Positions 33,878 through 42,710 of a stretch of DNA of 64,000 nt are shown here, piece after piece; within the stretch, counting starts at the first letter, position 1, and the number at the start of each line of letters is the position of its first letter. This DNA comes from Catenulispora acidiphila DSM 44928 (lineage in GTDB: Bacteria > Actinomycetota > Actinomycetes > Streptomycetales > Catenulisporaceae). Both the position numbers and the translations under genes were made by a program. The notes under the pieces are model-generated. The model did no database searches. It saw only the letters and a list, made by a program, of their open reading frames with translations, and was not told the origin of the DNA. Location: NCBI RefSeq assembly GCF_000024025.1, contig NC_013131.1, positions 7,254,001-7,318,000 on the forward strand, given 5' to 3'.

Positions 33878-34354
33878 CTAATCGAGGCCGGATTCGTCGC
33901 CTTCGGCGGCCTCGTCGGCGTCGGCGACAGGCGGACGCAGCAGATCGGCGGCAGAACGCTGAACCCGAGTCAGGGCACTGATCAACTGGTCCCGTTCGGC
34001 CTCGGTGAGGCCCGCGGTGACTTTCTCCTCGATGTCCCGCCGCTCGGCCTCGATCGGCTCCTGCAGGGCGCGGCCGGCGTCGGTGAGCCACAGGCCCACG
34101 AGGCGGTTGTCGCGCTCGTCGCGGCGGCGGGTGAGCAGACCGGCGGCGGTCATGCGGTTGGCGGCTTTGACCACGGTCGGTGTGGTCACGTGCAGCGCGG
34201 TCGCGAGTTCGCCGGGGGTGCGGCCGTCACGCTCCCAGAGCAGCGCCAGGACGAGGTCCTGGCCCGCGTACAGCCCGTGGCGGCGCATCGCCGTCTCGAC
34301 CACGCCCCGGAGCGCCTTGGAGGTCTTGCTGTGCAGGTCCAGGAATTCGGGCAT
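33878..34354 (-). CDS. MarR-family regulator
   Basis: The 158-residue winged-helix protein reads TPGELATALHVTTPTVVKAANRMTAAGLLTRRRDERDNRLVGLWLTDAG, the typical MarR recognition helix and wing. It is divergent from the NmrA-like gene with 95 bases between them, which contain two copies of CCGATCGTTA. Divergent MarR regulators usually repress the neighbour and themselves and are released by a small phenolic or oxidising ligand. Confidence 0.92.
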   Translation of the reverse strand: MPEFLDLHSKTSKALRGVVETAMRRHGLYAGQDLVLALLWERDGRTPGELATALHVTTPTVVKAANRMTAAGLLTRRRDERDNRLVGLWLTDAGRALQEPIEAERRDIEEKVTAGLTEAERDQLISALTRVQRSAADLLRPPVADADEAAEGDESGLD

Positions 34355-34388
34355 GCCCGATCCTAACCGCGCGACCTGGCTTTGACGG

Positions 34389-34422
34389 CCGATCGTTAAC
34401 CGGCTAGCGTTTCCGATCGTTA
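34389..34422. promoter_or_regulatory. Candidate MarR operators: direct repeat CCGATCGTTA
   Basis: The ten-base word occurs at 34389-34398 and 34413-34422, 24 bp apart, between the divergent MarR and NmrA-like genes. CGATCG at its core is itself palindromic. Position and spacing (over two helical turns) fit an operator pair for the MarR protein. Confidence 0.55.
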
Positions 34423-34449
34423 GACGGCAAACGACTTGAGGGAGCCTTG

Positions 34450-35358
34450 ATGATCCTGGTCACCGGAGCCACCGGAAACATCGGCCGTGAGCTCGTTCGC
34501 GAGCTCGCGGAGAAGGGCGTGGACTTCCGCATCCTGGTGCGCGACCCGGCTCGCGCCGCCGGACTGCTCGGAGCCGCCGACCACGGCAAACGCGCTGACC
34601 ATGCCAGCCACGCCGAACAGCCCGAACTCGCCGTCGGCGACCTGAGCGACCCGGCGACGCTGACCCCGGCGTTCGCCGGCGTCGACAAGCTGTTCCTGCT
34701 CACACCGGGCATCGGCACCGAGCACACGGCGCACGCCGTCGCAGCCGCCCGGGACGCCGGGGTGCGGCGCATCGTGCACCTGTCGTCGTTCAACGTCCTG
34801 GGCGATCCCATGCCCGCCATGGGCCGCTGGCACCACGAGCGCGAGCAGATCGTCCGCGACTCCGGCATCCCGGCCACCTTCCTGCGCCCCGGCGGCTTCA
34901 TGTCCAACGCCTTCGACTGGCTGCCCACCATCCGCGCCGGCGGCTACGTCCTCGACCCGACCGGTCCCGGCCGCTACGCCGCGATCGACCCGGCGGACAT
35001 CGCCGCCGTCGCAGCCCTCGTCCTCACCGAGGACGGCCACGAGGGGAACAGCTACGTCCCCACGGGAGATGAGCCCATGACCGTCGCCGAGCACGTCCGG
35101 ATCCTCGCCGCGGCGACCGGACTGGCCATCGACGTCCGCGAAGCCGCGACGCCAGCCGAAGCCGTCCAGGCGCGCTTCCCCCACGGAGCGCCCCCCGCTC
35201 TGGCTGCAGCCATCACCGAGGGGTTCGCGCTGATGCGCGCCGACACGCAGGGATTCCGCACCGACACCGTCGAGAAGCTGCTCGGGCGCAAGCCGAAGAG
35301 CTTCGCCGACTGGTGCGCGCGCAACGCCGAGGTGTTCCGCGGCGAGTCAGCGGCCTGA
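34450..35358 (+). CDS. NmrA/NAD(P)H-binding quinone-reductase-like protein
   Basis: The 302-residue SDR-type protein has the dinucleotide motif TGATGNIGRELV at the N-terminus and FLRPGGFMSNAFDWLP in the middle, as in QorB/NmrA-like proteins that reduce quinones or sense NADP. ATG 34450 has GAGGGAG five bases upstream. It is divergent from the MarR gene, so it is probably induced by the compound that MarR senses. It overlaps the convergent GlxA-type gene by 12 bases. Confidence 0.88.
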   Translation: MILVTGATGNIGRELVRELAEKGVDFRILVRDPARAAGLLGAADHGKRADHASHAEQPELAVGDLSDPATLTPAFAGVDKLFLLTPGIGTEHTAHAVAAARDAGVRRIVHLSSFNVLGDPMPAMGRWHHEREQIVRDSGIPATFLRPGGFMSNAFDWLPTIRAGGYVLDPTGPGRYAAIDPADIAAVAALVLTEDGHEGNSYVPTGDEPMTVAEHVRILAAATGLAIDVREAATPAEAVQARFPHGAPPALAAAITEGFALMRADTQGFRTDTVEKLLGRKPKSFADWCARNAEVFRGESAA

Positions 35359-36327
35359 CGCGCTGGGCTGTCCGGACTCCGCGTGTGAGAAGGCGCGGCG
35401 GTAGTCGGCGGGAGTGACGCCGACGACCTGCCGGAAGTGGTGCCGCAGCAGCGCCGCCGTGCCGAAGCCGCAGACCCTGGCGATGTGCTCGATGCCCAGG
35501 TCGGTCTGCTCCAGCAGCGAGCGGGCGTGCAGGACGCGCTGGGTGGACAGCCAGCGGTGCGGGGTGGTGCCGGTCTCGGCGACGAAGCGGCGGGCGAAGG
35601 TGCGCTCGGAGACGCGGGTGCGCTCGGCCAGGGAGGGCACGGTGTGGTCGGCGTCGAGGTGGTCGAGCATCCAGGCCAGCAACGGTTGCAGGCTGTCGGC
35701 GGTCTGCTCGGGCACCGGCGCCGCGACGAACTGCCGCTGACCGCCCTCCCGCTGCGGCGCGACGACCATGCGGCGCGCGATCGCGGTGGCCGCCGCCGAC
35801 CCGAACTCCCGGCGGATCAGGTGCAGGCACGTATCGATCCCGGCAGCGGTCCCGGCGCTGGTGATGATGTCGCCCTCGTCCACGAAGAGCACGTCGGGGT
35901 CGATCCTGGCGCCGGGGAAGCGCTCGGCGACCTGCGCGGCGTACCGCCAGTGCGAGGTGCACCGCCGCCCTTCCAAGAGCCCTGCGGCACCGAGCAGGAA
36001 CACCCCTGAGCACACCGACAGCATGGTGGCGCCGCGCTCGTGGGCATCGGCCAGCGCGCGCAGCACCTCGGGCGGATACTCGTCGCGGATCCGCGCCGCC
36101 GGCACTGCCACCAGGTCGGCGTCGCGCAGGGCTTCGAGCCCGTATTCGGGGATCAGCTGCGCGCCGACACCCATCGCCAAGGGCTCACCGGGCCGCTCGC
36201 CACACACTCTGAAGTCGAACGCGGGCACCCCGTCCTCGGTCCGGTCGATGCCGAACACCTCGCACACCACACCGAATTCGAACGGTGCGATGCCGTCGAT
36301 CACCACCACGCTCACGGTTCGCAACAT
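35347..36327 (-). CDS. GlxA-type AraC regulator with DJ-1/PfpI domain
   Basis: The 326-residue protein combines an N-terminal DJ-1/PfpI (GATase1-like) domain with a C-terminal AraC-type double helix-turn-helix. The elbow is SVCSGVFLLG with Cys106. The DNA-binding part reads RTFARRFVAETGTTPHRWLSTQRV and GFGTAALLRHHFRQVVGVTPADYRR. This layout is widespread in actinomycetes. ATG 36327 is used; a start at 36360 would add 11 residues. Targets are unknown. Confidence 0.9.
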   Translation of the reverse strand: MLRTVSVVVIDGIAPFEFGVVCEVFGIDRTEDGVPAFDFRVCGERPGEPLAMGVGAQLIPEYGLEALRDADLVAVPAARIRDEYPPEVLRALADAHERGATMLSVCSGVFLLGAAGLLEGRRCTSHWRYAAQVAERFPGARIDPDVLFVDEGDIITSAGTAAGIDTCLHLIRREFGSAAATAIARRMVVAPQREGGQRQFVAAPVPEQTADSLQPLLAWMLDHLDADHTVPSLAERTRVSERTFARRFVAETGTTPHRWLSTQRVLHARSLLEQTDLGIEHIARVCGFGTAALLRHHFRQVVGVTPADYRRAFSHAESGQPSASGR

Positions 36328-36413
36328 GCCGTCAGCGTAGTTGGCTGTTTTTTGTGGCACAAGGTCAGAAGAGACACTGTTGGCAGGAACTTGCGCAGCG
36401 CATAGTTGGAGAC

Positions 36414-36593
36414 ATGGAAACCGCAGCGTTCATCTTCATCCTCGTCCTGCTCGTCGCCCCCATCGTCTACGGCCTGGAGCGCAACGAGCGCCGCCAGAAC
36501 GGCCCGCGCCCGCAGCTCAACGGCTCCGCCGGCGGCCAGGACCGCGACCTCGAGCGCACCTGGCACGACATCTCCGTCTCCCGGCGCGTGTGA
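36414..36593 (+). CDS. Small single-pass membrane protein, 59 residues
   Basis: The peptide begins with METAAFIFILVLLVAPIVYG, a hydrophobic segment of about 17 residues, followed by a charged tail with ERNERRQNG and RDLERTWHDISVSRRV. A GGAG lies very close to the ATG. A strong terminator 68 bases downstream supports a real transcription unit. I do not recognise a family; it resembles many tiny actinomycete membrane proteins of unknown role. Confidence 0.6.
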   Translation: METAAFIFILVLLVAPIVYGLERNERRQNGPRPQLNGSAGGQDRDLERTWHDISVSRRV

Positions 36594-36660
36594 CCGACAG
36601 CCGGCGGGCATCCCGCCACCGAAGTCCCGTCTCCCGACGATTTCAACGATTCCATCGGCG

Positions 36661-36706
36661 AGCAGGCCCTCCGCGAGGAAGCGCGGAGGGCCTGCTCTTT
36701 TGCTTT
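36661..36706 (+). terminator. Terminator after the small membrane protein gene
   Basis: A perfect 15-bp stem (36661-36675 with 36682-36696) with a six-base loop is followed by a T-rich run. It lies between convergent genes and ends transcription from the left. Confidence 0.85.
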
Positions 36707-36748
36707 TCCGCCGGCTGCTGAAGCCAGCCGATGAAGCTTCCGCTGAAG

Positions 36749-38248
36749 CTAGCCGATCAAGAACGAGGTCCGGCTGCTCAGCGCGGGTCCGAGCGTGAAC
36801 AGCCCGGTCGTCGCGAGCAGCATCACGGTCAGCCCGAGACCGGTGAACGCCACCCCGCTGCGTGCGAGCCGCCGACGGCTGGCGACGACCGCCAGGCAGG
36901 CGATCGCCCATGGCAGAAAGCTGAGGGCGTAGCGTCCGGTGACGACCGCGAAGTACCGGCCGCTGGTCGCGAACACCTGCGTCTCCACCACCAGTGCGAC
37001 CACTGAGATGCCAATCGCCGTGCCGAGGCCCAGCTGCCATCCCCAGGTGCGCAGGCTGCTGGTGGTCATCAGCACGAAGGGGGCGGCGCCGAGCACGACG
37101 CACAGCAGGGTCGCCCAGATCACCACCGACTCGCCGTTGACCGGGTTGGCGAGCCAGTAGCTGGTGGTCAGGTGCTGGAAGGTGCCGAACATGTTGCTGA
37201 GCAGGTCGCCGGCCGCGGATCCGGTGAGCGGCAGACCGTCGGCCTGGTTCGGGTTCACCCAGCCGGCCTGGCCGCGTCCGCTCTGGTAGAGGGTCCAGCC
37301 GCCGTAGACGAGGCAGAACGCGATCATGACCGCGAGCGGGATCCGGCCGGTCCGCAGCGCGCCGCGCCGGTCGCCGCGCCGCCAGGCCGCCGCCGCGAGG
37401 ACCAGCGCGACCGCGCCGACCACCAGCATCGGCACGCCGTTGAGGATCTTCGTGCCCGTGGTCAGCGCGGTGACGGCGAACGGCCACAGCCACCCGGTCC
37501 GGCGCTGCACGATCACCCGCGCCAGCACGTACAGCGCCGCCGCCCCGCACAACGCCGACGGCGCGTCGCTGCTCAGGGAGCTGGCAGCGGCCAACACCCC
37601 CGGACACAGCGGCAGCAGTACCGCGCCCAAGCCGGCGTAGCGCGGCTCGACGCGGAACGCGCGCAGCGCGAGATACAGCACGAGCATCCCAGCGAACAGC
37701 CACAGCGCGCCTATGACTCGGCCGGCGGTGATGAAGTCGTGGGCGCCGGGGACCAGCGGGCTCAGCGCCCGACCGAGGTAGCCGGTCACCGCGTAGTACA
37801 GCGGCGGGTCGCCGAAGGTGTAGTCCTGCGCGTCGGCTTGGAAGTCGTCGGTGAAGCCCGCGGCACAGTCCGCCGAGTTCACCGCGGTGCCCAGGTCATG
37901 GCAGTACCACTCGTAGCGGATCTCGGCGTCGACGATCGCGCCCTTGGCCGGGACGCTGCCGTGGGAGACCTGGTAGGCGTAGTCGGCGTGCGCGGCCTCG
38001 TCGACGATCGAGAGCTGCGGCGCGCGGGCGACCACGAGGACCACCAGCGAGGCGGCGACGGCCAGCAGCCCGAGCACGACCGGCAGCACGCGCCGCAGCG
38101 GCTCGCCGCGCACGGTGAACGGCCGGGCGACCGCGCGCTTGTGAGGCACCACTCCGGCGACGACCGTGGCCACCGCGGCGGTGAGCCGCTGCGGACCGAG
38201 ACCGCCGCCGACTGGAAGACCTTCCTCATGCACTCGCATCTTGTGCAT
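36749..38248 (-). CDS. Polytopic membrane protein, GT-C/DUF2142-like
   Basis: The 499-residue protein has about ten hydrophobic segments. After the first comes a large outside loop with IVDEAAHADYAYQVSHG and YTFGDPPLYYAVTGYL. An acidic pair after the first membrane segment and FGDPPLYY are typical of polyprenyl-phosphate-sugar dependent GT-C transferases and DUF2142 proteins. It may glycosylate an envelope molecule. The start is uncertain: ATG 38248 has no good ribosome site and an ATG at 38239 is an alternative. Confidence 0.75.
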   Translation of the reverse strand: MHKMRVHEEGLPVGGGLGPQRLTAAVATVVAGVVPHKRAVARPFTVRGEPLRRVLPVVLGLLAVAASLVVLVVARAPQLSIVDEAAHADYAYQVSHGSVPAKGAIVDAEIRYEWYCHDLGTAVNSADCAAGFTDDFQADAQDYTFGDPPLYYAVTGYLGRALSPLVPGAHDFITAGRVIGALWLFAGMLVLYLALRAFRVEPRYAGLGAVLLPLCPGVLAAASSLSSDAPSALCGAAALYVLARVIVQRRTGWLWPFAVTALTTGTKILNGVPMLVVGAVALVLAAAAWRRGDRRGALRTGRIPLAVMIAFCLVYGGWTLYQSGRGQAGWVNPNQADGLPLTGSAAGDLLSNMFGTFQHLTTSYWLANPVNGESVVIWATLLCVVLGAAPFVLMTTSSLRTWGWQLGLGTAIGISVVALVVETQVFATSGRYFAVVTGRYALSFLPWAIACLAVVASRRRLARSGVAFTGLGLTVMLLATTGLFTLGPALSSRTSFLIG

Positions 38249-38337
38249 GGTGGAACGCGGTCTTTAAGCCGCCGTGAAAGGTTTCTGAGGAAAAAACTTA
38301 CGTTCGCGAGCCGGCGCTACAGGCTGCGAATCACCGG

Positions 38338-39645
38338 TCACGTAAGGCTCGCGGCGGGCTCGGACTCGGACTCGGATTCCGGCTGAACCGGCGCCGCACG
38401 CCCGGCGACCCGGCGCGCGAGCATCAGCCCGCCGGCTCCGGCCACCAGGCAGGACACCCCGCCGACGGCGAGTCCCGAACGCGGGTCCGACACCGCGATC
38501 ACCCAGCCGACCAGCGGGCCGCCGATCGGGGTCGTGCCCTGGAAGGCGACCTGCCACAGGGCGATCATCCGGCCGCGCTTCTCAGGGTCCGAGGTGAGCT
38601 GGATCGTGGAGTTGCCGATCGCGATGAACGACACGCTGGCCCAGCCGACCAGCAGCATCACGGCGCAGGCCAGCGCGAGCACCGGGGCGTAGGCGACGGC
38701 GAGCATCGAGACGCCGAGGCCGGCCGAGGCGATGATCATCGGCTGGAGTCCGGTGCGTCCGCGCGCGGCGGTGAACAGACCGCCGACCACGGCGCCGATG
38801 CCCATCGCCGAGGTGATGAAGCCGAAGGCGACCGAGCCGCCGTGGAACGTCCGCTCGACGAAGACCGGGAGCGAGACCTGGAACTCGTAGGCGAGCAGCC
38901 CCACGAGTCCCATCATCGCCAGGGGTATCGCGATGCTCGGGGTGGCGGCGGCGTAGCGCAGACCTTCGCGGAGCTGGCCGCGGGCACGCGGCGTCGGCGG
39001 GCTGGGCCGCAGGGCGGAACGGTCCATGCGCAGCAGGGAGGTGACGACCGCGACGAAGCTGGCCGCGTTGAGCAGGAAGCAGATGCCGATGCCGACCACG
39101 GCGATCAGCACTCCCCCGACCGCCGGACCGACGGCGCGCGCCGCGTTCACCATGACCGAGTTCAAGGTGATGGCGTTGCGGAGTTGATCGCGGCCGACCA
39201 TCTCCCGGACGAACGACTGGCGGGTGGAGTTCTCGAAGGCGTTGTTCGTGCCCAGGAGGACGGCCAGTGCGCACACCTCCCAGAACCTGACCACGCCGAA
39301 GACCGTGAGCAAGCCCAGGACCAGCGCGAGGACACCCATCATGGACTGCAGGACGACCATGAGCCGCAGCTTGTCGGCACGGTCGGCGATGACGCCGCCG
39401 TAGGGACCGAAGAGCAGGACCGGCAGTGTCTGGAGCGCGACGACCAGGCCGAGGGCGGTGCTGGAGTGCGTGAGGGTGAGGACGAGCCAGGACTGGGCCG
39501 TCATCTGCATCCATGTCCCGACCAGGGATATCGACTGGCCGGTCATGTAGAGGCGGTAGTTGGGGACCTTGAGGGAGGAGAAGGTCCGCTGCCGGACGGT
39601 CGGCGGTTTGGGTGGGGTGACCGGTCCGGCGTTGACGGTGCTCAT
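38338..39645 (-). CDS. MFS exporter (EntS-like, MFS_3)
   Basis: The 435-residue transporter has 12 hydrophobic segments and the MFS_3 features YRLYMTGQSISLVGTWMQMTAQSWLVL and NNAFENSTRQSFVREMVGRDQLRNAITLNSV. This group exports siderophores and drugs. It starts at ATG 39645, preceded by an AT-rich element that looks like a MarR/TetR operator. The C-terminus carries SESESE, encoded by a short repeat. No regulator gene is adjacent, so control may come from elsewhere. Confidence 0.9.
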   Translation of the reverse strand: MSTVNAGPVTPPKPPTVRQRTFSSLKVPNYRLYMTGQSISLVGTWMQMTAQSWLVLTLTHSSTALGLVVALQTLPVLLFGPYGGVIADRADKLRLMVVLQSMMGVLALVLGLLTVFGVVRFWEVCALAVLLGTNNAFENSTRQSFVREMVGRDQLRNAITLNSVMVNAARAVGPAVGGVLIAVVGIGICFLLNAASFVAVVTSLLRMDRSALRPSPPTPRARGQLREGLRYAAATPSIAIPLAMMGLVGLLAYEFQVSLPVFVERTFHGGSVAFGFITSAMGIGAVVGGLFTAARGRTGLQPMIIASAGLGVSMLAVAYAPVLALACAVMLLVGWASVSFIAIGNSTIQLTSDPEKRGRMIALWQVAFQGTTPIGGPLVGWVIAVSDPRSGLAVGGVSCLVAGAGGLMLARRVAGRAAPVQPESESESEPAASLT

Positions 39646-39674
39646 GGACGACGGCCCTCTCCCTGCCGAGATTT

Positions 39675-39695
39675 ATTTACTTAAGCGTACTAAAT
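39675..39695. promoter_or_regulatory. AT-rich dyad upstream of the MFS exporter
   Basis: ATTTA and TAAAT arms flank a CTTAAG-containing centre, about 30 bp before the exporter start. It is the only AT-rich island nearby. CTTAAG-type dyads are common MarR operators, so this is a candidate operator/promoter. Confidence 0.5.
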
Positions 39696-39733
39696 AGAAG
39701 GTCCGGCGGGAGGGCGCGGGACACCGAACGCGC

Positions 39734-39768
39734 GGCGCGTGCCCCGCCGAGGTGGCGGGGCACGCGCC
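39734..39768 (-). terminator. Perfect 15-bp hairpin downstream of the Thr/Pro-rich protein gene
   Basis: Arms 39734-39748 and 39754-39768 pair perfectly around GAGGT. It lies 44 bases past the stop of the minus-strand gene ending at 39812 and probably terminates that transcript; no U-tract follows. Confidence 0.7.
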
Positions 39769-39811
39769 GAAAGGCCAGGTCAGCACGTCAGTGCGGCATG
39801 GCGTCCCGGCG

Positions 39812-40402
39812 TCAGGGCTGACGGGGGAACAGGTCGCCGACGACCTTGCGGTAGTCGCGCAGCACCAGACGCAGGTCCTCGGTGTCGGCGTCCGACGCGC
39901 GCCAGCGGTCCGTGAGGGTGCCGCGGTGGGCGTCGAAGGCTCGGCGGCGGGCTTCGACGATCTCCTCGATCAGGGCGTCGGCCGCGGTGACGGCGGCGTG
40001 CGGGTCCTTGACGAAGAGGACCTGGATCTTCGACCAGCGCTCGAGGACGGCGTCGGATTCGCTCGGAGGGGTGGGGGTGGTGACCGCGGTGGTTTCCGCC
40101 GGGGTGGTTTCTTCCGGGGTTATGTCGACACCGGCGGTGTCGGCCGGGGTGAAATCGTCGGCAGTGGTGTCGGCGGGGGTGAAATCGTCGGCAGTCGTGT
40201 CGACCGGAGTGGTCTCAGCCGAGGTGACGTCGGCGGGAGTCGGGTCGGCGGGGATGGTGTCGACCGGCGTGCGCTCGACCGGAGTGGTGTCGGCTGCGGC
40301 GGTCTCGGTCGCAGCGGGCCGGGTCGCAGCGGTCTCCGACGAAGCAGGCCGGGTCGCGGCGGTCTGGGTCGCGGCGGTCTCCGCCGCCTGGTCGGTGCTC
40401 AT
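39812..40402 (-). CDS. Thr/Pro/Asp-rich protein, paralogue of its upstream neighbour
   Basis: The 196-residue protein has a long N-terminal low-complexity half built from TPVDT, TPADT and DDFTPADT repeats. The C-terminal domain of about 75 residues reads WSKIQVLFVKDPHAAVTAAD and DTEDLRLVLRDYRKVVGDLF. The same domain occurs in the upstream gene (IQGSFVDSPGVALDSAD, DTESLRVALNSYDGLFQD), so the two arose by duplication. ATG 40402 overlaps the upstream stop by ATGA. No known family or signal peptide is seen. Confidence 0.75.
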   Translation of the reverse strand: MSTDQAAETAATQTAATRPASSETAATRPAATETAAADTTPVERTPVDTIPADPTPADVTSAETTPVDTTADDFTPADTTADDFTPADTAGVDITPEETTPAETTAVTTPTPPSESDAVLERWSKIQVLFVKDPHAAVTAADALIEEIVEARRRAFDAHRGTLTDRWRASDADTEDLRLVLRDYRKVVGDLFPRQP

Positions 40403-40896
40403 GACGTGGCCTCCGCCTCGTGCTGTCGCGTCGCGACGTCCGATGATGCCGTGTGCGCCGCCACGACGTCCTGGAACAGGCCGTCGTAGCTGTTCAGCGC
40501 GACCCGCAGCGACTCGGTGTCGACGTCGGTCTCGCCGCCGTTGCGCTTGGCGTGCACGGCGCGCGCCTCGCGGTAAGCCGGCACGCTCGGTGCGTGCCGC
40601 ACGGAGAGCAGGCGCAGCAGCCTGGACTCGTCGTCGGTCGGGTAGCCGACGTCCTGCAGCAGCTTCCCGACGAGGGTGTCCGCGGAATCCAGTGCCACAC
40701 CCGGGCTGTCGACGAACGAGCCCTGGATGTGCATCCAGTCTTCGAGGTAGTACTTGCGCTCCGACGACGTCAGGGAGCGCATATCGAGTTGGCGCAGTTC
40801 GGCGTCCGCACCCCCGCCGCGGCGCCGATACCACGCCGCGGCCAGGGCGATGATGACGATCGCCGCGATGATCGCGACGATGATGCCGACGGTCAT
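40399..40896 (-). CDS. Membrane-anchored small protein with shared domain
   Basis: The 165-residue product starts with a single membrane helix (VGIIVAIIAAIVIIALAAAWY) followed by RRRGGG, so the rest should face the cytosol. The soluble part contains ERKYYLEDWMHIQGSFVDSP and DTESLRVALNSYDGLFQDVV, which are repeated in its downstream paralogue. The two probably form a membrane-linked pair; function is unknown. Similar actinomycete proteins are annotated only as hypothetical. Confidence 0.8.
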   Translation of the reverse strand: MTVGIIVAIIAAIVIIALAAAWYRRRGGGADAELRQLDMRSLTSSERKYYLEDWMHIQGSFVDSPGVALDSADTLVGKLLQDVGYPTDDESRLLRLLSVRHAPSVPAYREARAVHAKRNGGETDVDTESLRVALNSYDGLFQDVVAAHTASSDVATRQHEAEATS

Positions 40897-41289
40897 GGAA
40901 GCCTCCTGGGAACGGGCCGGTCAGGTCGGGACGGCCCGACCGGTGTCCCACTGTGTGACCAGGACGGCGGACTTCAAACGGTGGCCGCGCGCCGGGCCGT
41001 GCCGGCGATCTTCTCCACCAGGGTATTTCGATAGTCGAATGGACCAAGGAATACATTTCACAAGCGGCAACACCAAGGAAGTCGGCTGCTTATCAAAGTG
41101 CTACAGCTCCACGGGAGGCGAAATCCAGAATGACAGGGTTGTCGGCATTCTGGAAGAAAGCTCGCATCGGCAGCGCGTATAGCGTGGAAAGCGAGACCTC
41201 CGAAGATCGCGGAACTCGCGTGAGCTGGGCTACGGCCCTCGTCCCGCCGTCTGGCCCCGACTTCGGTGCCCCGACGCGAAAGGATTCAC
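40897..41289. promoter_or_regulatory. Divergent intergenic region
   Basis: These 393 bp separate the membrane-anchored protein gene from the small plus-strand gene. I see no gene in it. A 13-bp dyad, TTCGA-TAG-TCGAA, lies at 41027-41039 at the edge of the most AT-rich segment and could be an operator or promoter element. Confidence 0.45.
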
Positions 41290-41616
41290 ATGTCTGCCGC
41301 CGGCACTTGGAACCTGACCATCGACAGTCCGCTGGGCAAGCAGCGCGCCAGCGTGACTCTGACCCAGAGCGCTGACAACACCTGGACGGGGAACTCCCTC
41401 GACCTCGTCTCCGGCGAGGCGTCGGCCTGCTACAACATCGAGGTCAACGGCGAGGAGGTGGGCTGGCAGCAGCAGATCACCAAGCCGATGAAGCTGAAGC
41501 TGACCTACAAGCTCAAGCTCGACGGCGACACGCTCGCCGGCAAGGTCAAGGCCGGGCTGTTCCCCGCCTCCAAGGTCGTCGGCGAGCGCGTCTCCGAGGA
41601 CGCGGTGAAGTCCTGA
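41290..41616 (+). CDS. Small beta-rich protein of unknown function
   Basis: The 108-residue protein reads as alternating strands: TWNLTIDSPLGKQRASVTL, DNTWTGNSLDLVSGEA, EEVGWQQQITKPMKLKLTYKLKLDGDTLAGKVKAG. This pattern suggests a small beta-barrel or lipocalin-like fold, as in other short actinomycete proteins that bind small molecules or catalyse lyase steps. ATG 41290 is chosen over an upstream Arg-rich start. It stands alone and ends in a strong terminator. Confidence 0.8.
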   Translation: MSAAGTWNLTIDSPLGKQRASVTLTQSADNTWTGNSLDLVSGEASACYNIEVNGEEVGWQQQITKPMKLKLTYKLKLDGDTLAGKVKAGLFPASKVVGERVSEDAVKS

Positions 41617-41653
41617 CCCCCTGAATTCCACGACAGCGGAAATGCCGTCATGC

Positions 41654-41697
41654 GAATGCGCCCGGGCCGACCGGCCGGGCGCATTCGTGTTCTTTTT
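41654..41697. terminator. Terminator between convergent genes
   Basis: A perfect 12-bp stem (41654-41665 with 41675-41686) is followed by a T-rich run on the plus strand. It separates the small beta-rich protein gene from the convergent enediyne-side membrane protein gene. Confidence 0.85.
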
Positions 41698-41741
41698 CCT
41701 ACGGTGCTGCGTTCTTGCGTTTCAGGGAATTGCTGAGACGG

Positions 41742-42698
41742 CTAGTTCCAGGGCGCGGTGGGGAACCATATGTAGTTCAGACCGTGGGCCACACGGAGAT
41801 CCCAATACGCGATGTTGAAGCCGCCGGCGATCAGGAACGCGACCGCCGTCAGAATGCTGATCCGGGCCGGGTTCTCGGAGAGCCAGCGCTGGACGCGGCC
41901 GCGCAGACCCACCGAGATCAGCAGGAACAGCAGGGCCATGACGAGGCTGTTGCCGATCGACTGCAGGGCGAAGGCCAGCGCGCCGTAGAACGGGTTGTGG
42001 GTGTTGGCGGCGTGCCGGAACATGTCGTGGAACAGCGGGTAGGGACGGCCGACGAGGAACAGGCCGATCAGCATGCCCATCACGATCAACGGGGCGTGCG
42101 GGAAGCGGCGGGCCAGCGGGGCCATGGGGTCGCGGATCAGCCCCAGGGCCGCGATGCCGCAGACCACCATCACCATGCCGACCGTGCCGAAGGCGATCAT
42201 CGACTGCAGGGCGCGGGGGCTGAGCCCGTGCGACTTCTTGTTCGAGTACTGCGGCATGTGCTTGCCGACGAGGCCCACCATGAAGCCGTACACCGCGGAC
42301 ACCGCCATGGTGCCCAGCGCCATCCAGCCGACGGGCTTGAGGGTCTCCAAGACCCGCGCGCGCCGGGAGTCGGCCTGGCCCAGCAGCGGGCCGACCGCGC
42401 CGAACACGGCGACGTTGCAGGCCGTGAACGAGCCGGCCACGCCGGTGACGAACGCGAACAGGATGCCGGAGGCGATGCTGGAGATCGGCGTGTTGTGCGC
42501 GTTGTGGCCCAGCACCGTGTTGGCGGTGTTGAAGCCGATGTCGTCGTCGGCGAGGCTGGCCTTCCACAGGTAGGCCAGCAGAACGCCGCCGAGCAGGCCG
42601 ACGACGAGCACGACCACTCGGCGCCGGGGGAAGTACCCGTTGACGAACAACGAGGTCTGACGTGGTGCGCTGAGCACCGGGGGACTGATCGCGGACAC
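41742..42698 (-). CDS. Polytopic membrane protein at the end of the enediyne PKS operon
   Basis: The 318-residue protein has about seven hydrophobic segments. FVTGVAGSFTACNVAVFGAVGPLL near residue 85 resembles the DsbD/CcdA-type repeat with a membrane cysteine, but the match is weak. GTG 42698 has GAGGAG upstream. It follows the TetR gene by 12 bases and should be the last gene of the PKS-thioesterase-flavin reductase-TetR transcript. A transport or redox role at the membrane is possible; no enediyne family name can be assigned with confidence. Confidence 0.75.
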   Translation of the reverse strand: MSAISPPVLSAPRQTSLFVNGYFPRRRVVVLVVGLLGGVLLAYLWKASLADDDIGFNTANTVLGHNAHNTPISSIASGILFAFVTGVAGSFTACNVAVFGAVGPLLGQADSRRARVLETLKPVGWMALGTMAVSAVYGFMVGLVGKHMPQYSNKKSHGLSPRALQSMIAFGTVGMVMVVCGIAALGLIRDPMAPLARRFPHAPLIVMGMLIGLFLVGRPYPLFHDMFRHAANTHNPFYGALAFALQSIGNSLVMALLFLLISVGLRGRVQRWLSENPARISILTAVAFLIAGGFNIAYWDLRVAHGLNYIWFPTAPWN

Positions 42699-42710
42699 TG
42701 GTGGGCTCCT

